DNA of 64,000 nt, taken from NCBI RefSeq assembly GCF_009831115.1, contig NZ_WUUK01000005.1, positions 62,001 to 126,000 of the forward strand, in the 5' to 3' direction. This document shows, one piece after another, positions 59,475-64,000 of this stretch. The stretch is from Salinicoccus hispanicus (GTDB taxonomy: Bacteria; Bacillota; Bacilli; Staphylococcales; Salinicoccaceae). The translations under genes were made by a program, and so were the position numbers. A model generated the notes under the pieces. The model had not been told where the DNA came from and did no database searches. It saw only the letters and a program-made list of their open reading frames with translations. Every line of letters begins with the position of its first letter. Positions within the stretch are counted from its first letter, which is position 1.

Positions 59475-60748
59475 GTCTCCTCCCCCCAATCATTCGAGTA
59501 GATCGCTATTTCGAAGCCCGTCAGCCGCCTCAGTTCCCTGAAGAATGCCGTAATGATATCATTCTCCTCAATCGACCGTGCAAACGTGATCGTCAACTGA
59601 TCATTCAATGTGACAAGACCGCAGTTGATCGGACTATTGCGGGTCGGGTACAGCACCACATCCATTCTTTCTATATGAGGTGCCATGGACTCAGGCATTT
59701 TTACATTGCCGAGGTTCGACAGCGTCATCGTCTTCGCCCTTTCACCAAACTGATTGAACCCGAGTCGCATCGCAGGGTATTTCAGTACGACAGGGGTGAG
59801 CCTTGTCCAAAGGCTGCTCTGGAGTGATACGAAGCGGTTGATATTGGCCTGCAGGGCTTCCTTGTCCGTCCGTTCCTTCAACTGTCCGGTCACTTCTTTG
59901 ATGATGTCATCAAATGTCACATGATCATCCACATGGGCGCCGATGTTTGCGACAGAAAAGAAATTCCTCAAGGTCATGGAGGGGAACTGCCGACGCAGAC
60001 TGATCGGTAGTGCAATCGCAACTTTTTCTTCCGATTTTCCGCGGGTCATCTTTTCTGTATGGATGACGTGGATCAACACACTCATCAGGAAGCCGGTGAG
60101 CGAAGTTCCGTGGCGCTTGGCAAATGCATTGAGACCGGATGCATCAACCACTCCGTGAATTACATTTATGCCAAGGGGGTTAAAAGCAGTGCCTTTGATC
60201 TGAAACGCTTTCTCGCCTCTGCTGCCCGATCGCTTTTCTGAACGTCCCGTCGAGTAACGTTCAAAACTATCCTCGATCTCCTCTTTATTCGGAGGATCTT
60301 CCGGCAATAGTACCGCACCTTCTGCAGCAACACTCTCCCCCTTCAATATCAAATACTGATAGACCAATGTCTTCAAAAATTCAACCGCGCCACCCCCATC
60401 CGTCAGCGAATGGAAGATCTCGACTGAAATTCGTCTATCGAAATACAGAACACGGATGAGATAGGCATTGTTGCTTTTCGTATCAATGGGCGCACACGGA
60501 TAGTCCGACTCCTTTTTCACATGAAGCGGCGCATCATTATATTCCATGAAGTCCCAGAACACCCCTTTACGCACACGGACAGTGAGCGTAGGGAAACGTA
60601 TCGCCACGATATCAAGCGCCTTCTGCAGGCAGTCTGGCTCTATCGTTTCCTTCAATATCATGGAGACCCGGAATACAGAGGAATTGGTGGCACTTGAGAC
60701 CGCATGAAAAATTTTACCTGTATTGTCTATCTTATACCACTGGTCCAT
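59471..60748 (-). CDS. Condensation-domain/alcohol acetyltransferase-like protein
   Basis: A 425-residue protein with the fold of condensation domains, PapA-like and wax-ester-type acyltransferases. The HHxxxDG motif appears as FHSLTDGGG (residues 112-120): the catalytic second His113 and Asp117 are present, while the first His is Phe. Later sequence SLRRQFPSMTLRNFFSVAN and LSNLGNVKMPESM resembles the DFGW-region bridge. It may join an acyl group to an alcohol or amine. The ATG at 60748 has GAAGGTG before it; the frame up to 60796 lacks one. It overlaps DUF6320 by 4 bp. Substrates unknown. Confidence 0.8.
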   Translation of the reverse strand: MDQWYKIDNTGKIFHAVSSATNSSVFRVSMILKETIEPDCLQKALDIVAIRFPTLTVRVRKGVFWDFMEYNDAPLHVKKESDYPCAPIDTKSNNAYLIRVLYFDRRISVEIFHSLTDGGGAVEFLKTLVYQYLILKGESVAAEGAVLLPEDPPNKEEIEDSFERYSTGRSEKRSGSRGEKAFQIKGTAFNPLGINVIHGVVDASGLNAFAKRHGTSLTGFLMSVLIHVIHTEKMTRGKSEEKVAIALPISLRRQFPSMTLRNFFSVANIGAHVDDHVTFDDIIKEVTGQLKERTDKEALQANINRFVSLQSSLWTRLTPVVLKYPAMRLGFNQFGERAKTMTLSNLGNVKMPESMAPHIERMDVVLYPTRNSPINCGLVTLNDQLTITFARSIEENDIITAFFRELRRLTGFEIAIYSNDWGEET

Positions 60749-60872
60749 TTGTGCACCTTCTCTTTCTGCAAAGGTCTTTCTCTGCTTTTCTTTCATTCTA
60801 CCCTATGAGTGATGGTTTTAAATAGAGAAACCGATGGAAGCCTCTCATGGGGTCATCAAAAGTGCCCTAAAA

Positions 60873-60905
60873 ATAAAAAAGACATCCAATACCTTGAATG
60901 TCTTT
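60873..60905 (-). terminator. Intrinsic terminator of the DUF2188 gene
   Basis: AAAGACAT (60878-60885) pairs with ATGTCTTT (60898-60905), followed on the minus strand by TTTATTTTT. Confidence 0.7.
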
Positions 60906-60931
60906 CCCACCTCGAATTCGAGATCGATCGA

Positions 60932-61192
60932 TTACTGGTCGTATTCAATCTGTTCTTCGATTGTCCCTTCGTCATCATGAATGATTGCTTTGGAGCCCGC
61001 TTCCTCTGCTCTCTTCTTTGCCTCATCCACAGCTTCATTCTTATCATCCGATGTATAGACCGGATCGTCCTTACCTTCTTCTTTCACTGCCCATTTCTTA
61101 TCGTCACCGGGCACGACGTGGTAGCGTGCATCACTCGTACCTTCTCTTTTCTCGAAGTAGTTCCCACGATTATCATTATTCTGATCTGCCAT
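60932..61192 (-). CDS. DUF2188 small acidic protein
   Basis: An 86-residue protein starting MADQNNDNRGNYFEKREGTS, with one DUF2188 unit: YHVVPGDDKKWAVKEEGKDD and DEAKKRAEEAGSKAIIHDDEG (a basic-acidic strand-helix repeat). It is paralogous to the C-terminal half of the YdaT-like protein at 11203. AGGAGGGG lies 6 bases before the ATG at 61192. Function unknown; possibly stress-related. Monocistronic. Confidence 0.8.
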   Translation of the reverse strand: MADQNNDNRGNYFEKREGTSDARYHVVPGDDKKWAVKEEGKDDPVYTSDDKNEAVDEAKKRAEEAGSKAIIHDDEGTIEEQIEYDQ

Positions 61193-61251
61193 TCTACCCC
61201 TCCTAAGCATTATCTTGAATACGATTATACTTTACCTCAAGGGGTGTGAAG

Positions 61252-62118
61252 CTAAACACTGATGACAGACCTGCCGACCAGTATCTCAAGATCGATGGTC
61301 ACCGGCCTTTCCTCTGAAATGAAATCATCCAGCTCTCCCGCTTCATGATTCCACGCGAGCGGCGACATATGGATCAGATTCGCGAGGGACGTACGATCAA
61401 GCATCACCTTTTCTTTTACTTGAACACGTTCCAGCACTTCGAAGTTCTCTTCGAACAGCGAGACTGTACCCGCATTATCATATTCGGCTTTATCCGTATC
61501 CCTGTACAGTGCTTCACGCAGTTCTCCCAAGTAGCCGGACTGTGGTACGACTTTGATGACGATGCCTCCCGGTTTGATCGCCCGGTTGAATTCGCTGTAG
61601 TTGGCGGGCGACAGGATGTTCAGTATGACATCACAGCTACCGTCTTTAAGCGGAAGGTTCGCCAGATCCCCGACAAACCAGATCGAGTCGGGATAGTTTT
61701 TGGCTGCAATCAGAATGCCTTCCTTGGCGATGTCGATACCGAAGCCGATGTGTTTCCCTTCAACTTTTGCCAGTATCCTTTCCATATGAGACCCTTCCCC
61801 ACTGCCTGCATCGAGTACGGTCATATCATCGGTGTCGAGGCGATGCATGATATCCACAACCGCTTCATGCATCTTCTCATAGAAGCCGCTCTCCAAAATG
61901 AAGTCCCGTCGGTTCTTAAACAGTGCCTGATCGTATTGCGTAGTCACCGGCTTATTCAGCATATTGACATAGCCCTGCTTGGCAAAGTCGAATGCATGAT
62001 TGGTGCTGCATGTGAGGCTGGCCAGTGAATCGACATGCATATCCCCGCCACATACCGGGCAGCGAATCAGTGCTGCATATTCACTGACGAGTGCAGCACT
62101 TCTTTCCTTCTTATTCAT
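61252..62118 (-). CDS. 23S rRNA (guanine-N1)-methyltransferase, RlmA family
   Basis: A 288-residue rRNA methyltransferase. The N-terminal zinc finger has Cys20, Cys23, Cys37 and His41 (RCPVCGG, TCSTNHAF); the SAM domain has VLDAGSGEGSHMERIL and LSPANYSEFNRAIKPGG (the NILSP motif). Methylates G745 or G748 of 23S rRNA in helix 35, the site tied to macrolide/tylosin binding in the RlmA(II) branch; which branch applies here is not resolved. RBS GGAGG. Confidence 0.9.
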   Translation of the reverse strand: MNKKERSAALVSEYAALIRCPVCGGDMHVDSLASLTCSTNHAFDFAKQGYVNMLNKPVTTQYDQALFKNRRDFILESGFYEKMHEAVVDIMHRLDTDDMTVLDAGSGEGSHMERILAKVEGKHIGFGIDIAKEGILIAAKNYPDSIWFVGDLANLPLKDGSCDVILNILSPANYSEFNRAIKPGGIVIKVVPQSGYLGELREALYRDTDKAEYDNAGTVSLFEENFEVLERVQVKEKVMLDRTSLANLIHMSPLAWNHEAGELDDFISEERPVTIDLEILVGRSVISV

Positions 62119-62235
62119 CGTATTCCTCCAGTTGCGTCATTCATCTTTCCTTAATAATAGAGGATGTGACACCTTCCATCAATTCTTTGAAGCAGAATGT
62201 TTGAAACTGCATCCGCGCTGCTCTACACTTTAATT

Positions 62236-62249
62236 AATCGCGCACGATT
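62236..62249. promoter_or_regulatory. Possible MarR/OhrR-type operator
   Basis: AATCG-CGCA-CGATT is a short inverted repeat 18-31 bp before the proposed start of the MarR-like gene. It is a weak candidate autoregulatory site, noted for position. Confidence 0.3.
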
Positions 62250-62266
62250 GAAAGTAGGTGAATGAT

Positions 62267-62728
62267 TTGCAGACAGATCACATCAGACTGGCCAACCAGC
62301 TCTGCTTTTCGGTCTACAATACGAGTCGGCTCTTTACGAAGTTCTACCAGCGCGCACTTTCGGATTTCGGATTGACCTATTCACAGTATCTGGTGCTGAT
62401 GGCACTGTGGGAGGAAGATGGGCAGACGCTGCACCAGATTGGGGATGCCCTTTATCTGGAAAGCAATACGCTGACACCCCTGCTCCGACGGATGGAGGAC
62501 GCCGGCTGGCTGACGCGTGAGAAATCCACCCATGACAGACGGCAGCTGACGGTCCATCTGACTGCTGAAGGTCAGAAATCACAAGGACCGATCCAGCAGG
62601 CGATTGCCGAGTGCATCGGCAAGGAACACCTCGATATCGACCAGTACAACGATACACAGGAAACAATCAGCCAGCTCGAGATGGCACTCAGAACTTTATT
62701 GACGGATGAATCAAAAATGGAGGAATGA
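62267..62728 (+). CDS. MarR-family regulator, OhrR/SarZ-like
   Basis: A winged-helix regulator of 153 residues with the one-cysteine OhrR layout: QLCFSVYNTSR places a conserved Cys (residue 13) at the OhrR oxidation site, and Tyr residues follow; the wing is STHDRRQLTVHLTAEG. OhrR/SarZ/MgrA-type regulators sense hydroperoxides or other thiol oxidants. The TTG at 62267 is 6 bases after AGGTG; a GTG at 62258 forms part of that site and an ATG at 62262 is out of frame. It overlaps transcriptionally with the flavin reductase 5 bp downstream and probably controls it. Confidence 0.82.
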   Translation: MQTDHIRLANQLCFSVYNTSRLFTKFYQRALSDFGLTYSQYLVLMALWEEDGQTLHQIGDALYLESNTLTPLLRRMEDAGWLTREKSTHDRRQLTVHLTAEGQKSQGPIQQAIAECIGKEHLDIDQYNDTQETISQLEMALRTLLTDESKMEE

Positions 62729-62733
62729 CAGCA

Positions 62734-64000
62734 ATGGCAAATCATGATTATGATGTTACATTCATCGGAAGTGGCCATGCGGCATGGCATGCAGCATTGA
62801 CACTCAGACAGGCAGGAAAAAGTGTCGCAATCATCGAGAAAGATACAATCGCAGGCACATGTACGAATTACGGCTGCAATCCGAAGATTCTGCTTGAAGG
62901 ACCATTTGAAGTACTTGAGGAACTAGGACACTATAAAGGCATTCTCAGTCAGGATGTCACGGTCGACTGGCCGTCACTCATGGAGTATAAGAAGCAGGTC
63001 ATCAATCCGATGTCTGACGGCATGCAGCAGATGATGGAACATGCCGGCATCGACATCCATATGGGATACGGCAGGCTGCAGGATGCACATACGATTGAAG
63101 TGGATGGCAAGACATTGACTTCAGATAATATCGTCATCGCAACCGGCCAGCACAGTAATGTACTGGATATTACAGGCAAGGAATACACGCATACGAGCCG
63201 TGAGTTCATGGACCTTGAAGCAATGCCTGGACGCATTACATTCATCGGCGGCGGCATCATTACGTTCGAATTTGCTTCCATCGCCATCAAGACGGGTGCC
63301 GAAGTACACATCATCAACCACTCGGACGAATACCTGGAGGGCTTCCACACAGGTCATGTCGACAAACTGATGGACAAGCTGAAAGCGGAAGGTGTCCAGT
63401 TCCATTCCAATGAAAGTACAACCGAGATTGTCAAAAATGAAAAGGACTATACGCTCAAGACCGAATCCGGCTTGAATATGGGTACGGACTATATCGTCGA
63501 TGCGACAGGTCGCGTGCCGAATGTGGCAGGCATTGGGCTTGAGAATGCGGGGGTCCGCTATTCCAAGAAAGGTGTCGAAGTCGACGGTTTCCTGCGCACT
63601 GCAAAAACAAATATTTATGCCAGTGGTGATGTGCTCGATAAGGACATTCCGAAACTGACACCGACAGCGACGTTCGAATCGGATTATATCGCAGCACATA
63701 TTCTCGGTATGAATCCGGACCCGATCGAGTACCCTGCCATCCCGATGGTACTCTATACGCTCCCACGACTTTCTTCCATTGGTGTCACCGTAGCTGAGGC
63801 GAAAGAAGATGACAGCTACACTGTGAAGAGGGTGAAGTTCGGTGAACGCATGGTGTTCGAATATAAGAATGAGACAGAAGCGGAAATGGACATCGTTCTC
63901 AATCAGAACAAGCAGCTCGTTGGCGTTGAAATCTACGGCAATGATGCAGCAGACCTCGTCAACGTATTGACATTTGCTGTAAATCAGCAGGTCACAGTGA
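62734..64000 (+). CDS. Class I pyridine nucleotide-disulfide oxidoreductase, cut by window end
   Basis: Flavin disulfide reductase of the glutathione reductase/mercuric reductase/dihydrolipoamide dehydrogenase group. The FAD motif is TFIGSGHAAWHAAL; the redox pair Cys43-x4-Cys48 lies in GTCTNYGCNPK; the NAD(P) motif is FIGGGIITFEF, and GDVLDKDIPKLTPTA is the second FAD motif. The visible 422 residues lack only the extreme C-terminus. Located after an OhrR-like regulator (GGAGG 10 bases before the ATG), it is likely a thiol- or oxidant-stress reductase (compare RclA/MerA-type hypothiocyanite reductases), but the substrate is not proven. Confidence 0.88.
   Translation, partial: MANHDYDVTFIGSGHAAWHAALTLRQAGKSVAIIEKDTIAGTCTNYGCNPKILLEGPFEVLEELGHYKGILSQDVTVDWPSLMEYKKQVINPMSDGMQQMMEHAGIDIHMGYGRLQDAHTIEVDGKTLTSDNIVIATGQHSNVLDITGKEYTHTSREFMDLEAMPGRITFIGGGIITFEFASIAIKTGAEVHIINHSDEYLEGFHTGHVDKLMDKLKAEGVQFHSNESTTEIVKNEKDYTLKTESGLNMGTDYIVDATGRVPNVAGIGLENAGVRYSKKGVEVDGFLRTAKTNIYASGDVLDKDIPKLTPTATFESDYIAAHILGMNPDPIEYPAIPMVLYTLPRLSSIGVTVAEAKEDDSYTVKRVKFGERMVFEYKNETEAEMDIVLNQNKQLVGVEIYGNDAADLVNVLTFAVNQQVTV

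Noticed and set aside
1-64000. tRNA/rRNA genes, CRISPR arrays, insertion sequences, prophage or integrase
   Set aside because: No cloverleaf-like blocks, regular repeats, transposase or integrase motifs were seen while reading both strands.

Overview
The window looks like chromosomal DNA of a Gram-positive member of the Staphylococcaceae, most likely Salinicoccus or a close relative. The evidence is purB followed by a NETI-motif gene, a UPF0316 gene, nadE and pncB; staphylococcal-type proteins throughout; AGGAGG-type ribosome binding sites; CcpA cre sites; and a base composition that looks near 50% GC, well above Staphylococcus. The genus is an inference from gene content, not a measured identity. 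I see no rRNA, tRNA, CRISPR array, insertion sequence or prophage.

Layout. 1-7 kb: purB under a predicted PurR operator, then NAD salvage (nadE, pncB and, divergently, an MFS transporter, pncA, Mn-dependent pyrophosphatase ppaC and a small GNAT protein). 7-13 kb: a lactonase, a solitary YolD-like gene behind a textbook LexA/SOS promoter, a broken folD, rpmG, two candidate small RNAs, yjbQ, a YdaT-like stress protein, an opine-dehydrogenase-like enzyme and a MutT-type Nudix hydrolase. 13.4-14.7 kb: a divergent pair made of a 59-residue secreted-peptide gene and a helix-turn-helix/TPR regulator, separated by a 10-bp inverted repeat. This looks like an undescribed RRNPP-type peptide signalling cassette and is the most interesting item here. 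14.7-24 kb: GNAT, lipoprotein, Fe-dependent alcohol dehydrogenase, divergent nagE/nagA for N-acetylglucosamine, a BCCT betaine transporter, and aldA-DUF779 with a consensus cre site on its promoter. 24-35 kb: AlkA-type glycosylase coupled to an unusual M23 peptidase, a ferric-siderophore-type binding lipoprotein, VanZ, a BmrA-type exporter, a NatAB-type exporter, pcp-nagB and an orphan oligopeptide-binding lipoprotein.

35-43 kb: a 7-gene 5-oxoproline cluster (pxpB, pxpC, accB-like, accC-like, pxpA, NRAMP-like transporter, YcsI-type hydro-lyase), with a divergent M20 carbamoylase/allantoate-amidohydrolase-like gene. 43-50 kb: an MFS efflux pump with its TetR repressor and an operator inside the promoter, an AT-rich type II toxin-antitoxin module with an inverted repeat around its -10, a quinone-oxidoreductase-like enzyme and a small UvrA-like protein of the drug-resistance type. 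50-57.5 kb: lipoprotein, beta-propeller membrane protein, methyltransferase and the scrR-scrA-scrB sucrose operon. 57.5-64 kb: a four-gene cluster (condensation-like acyltransferase, DUF6320 membrane protein, HSL-type esterase, small membrane protein) of unknown function, a second DUF2188 protein, rlmA, and an OhrR/SarZ-like MarR regulator followed by a flavin disulfide reductase cut by the window end.

The genes mostly describe a free-living osmotolerant organism using amino sugars, sucrose, aldehydes and 5-oxoproline under CcpA control, with stress and efflux functions. Most operons end in clear intrinsic terminators, many of them shared between convergent genes.
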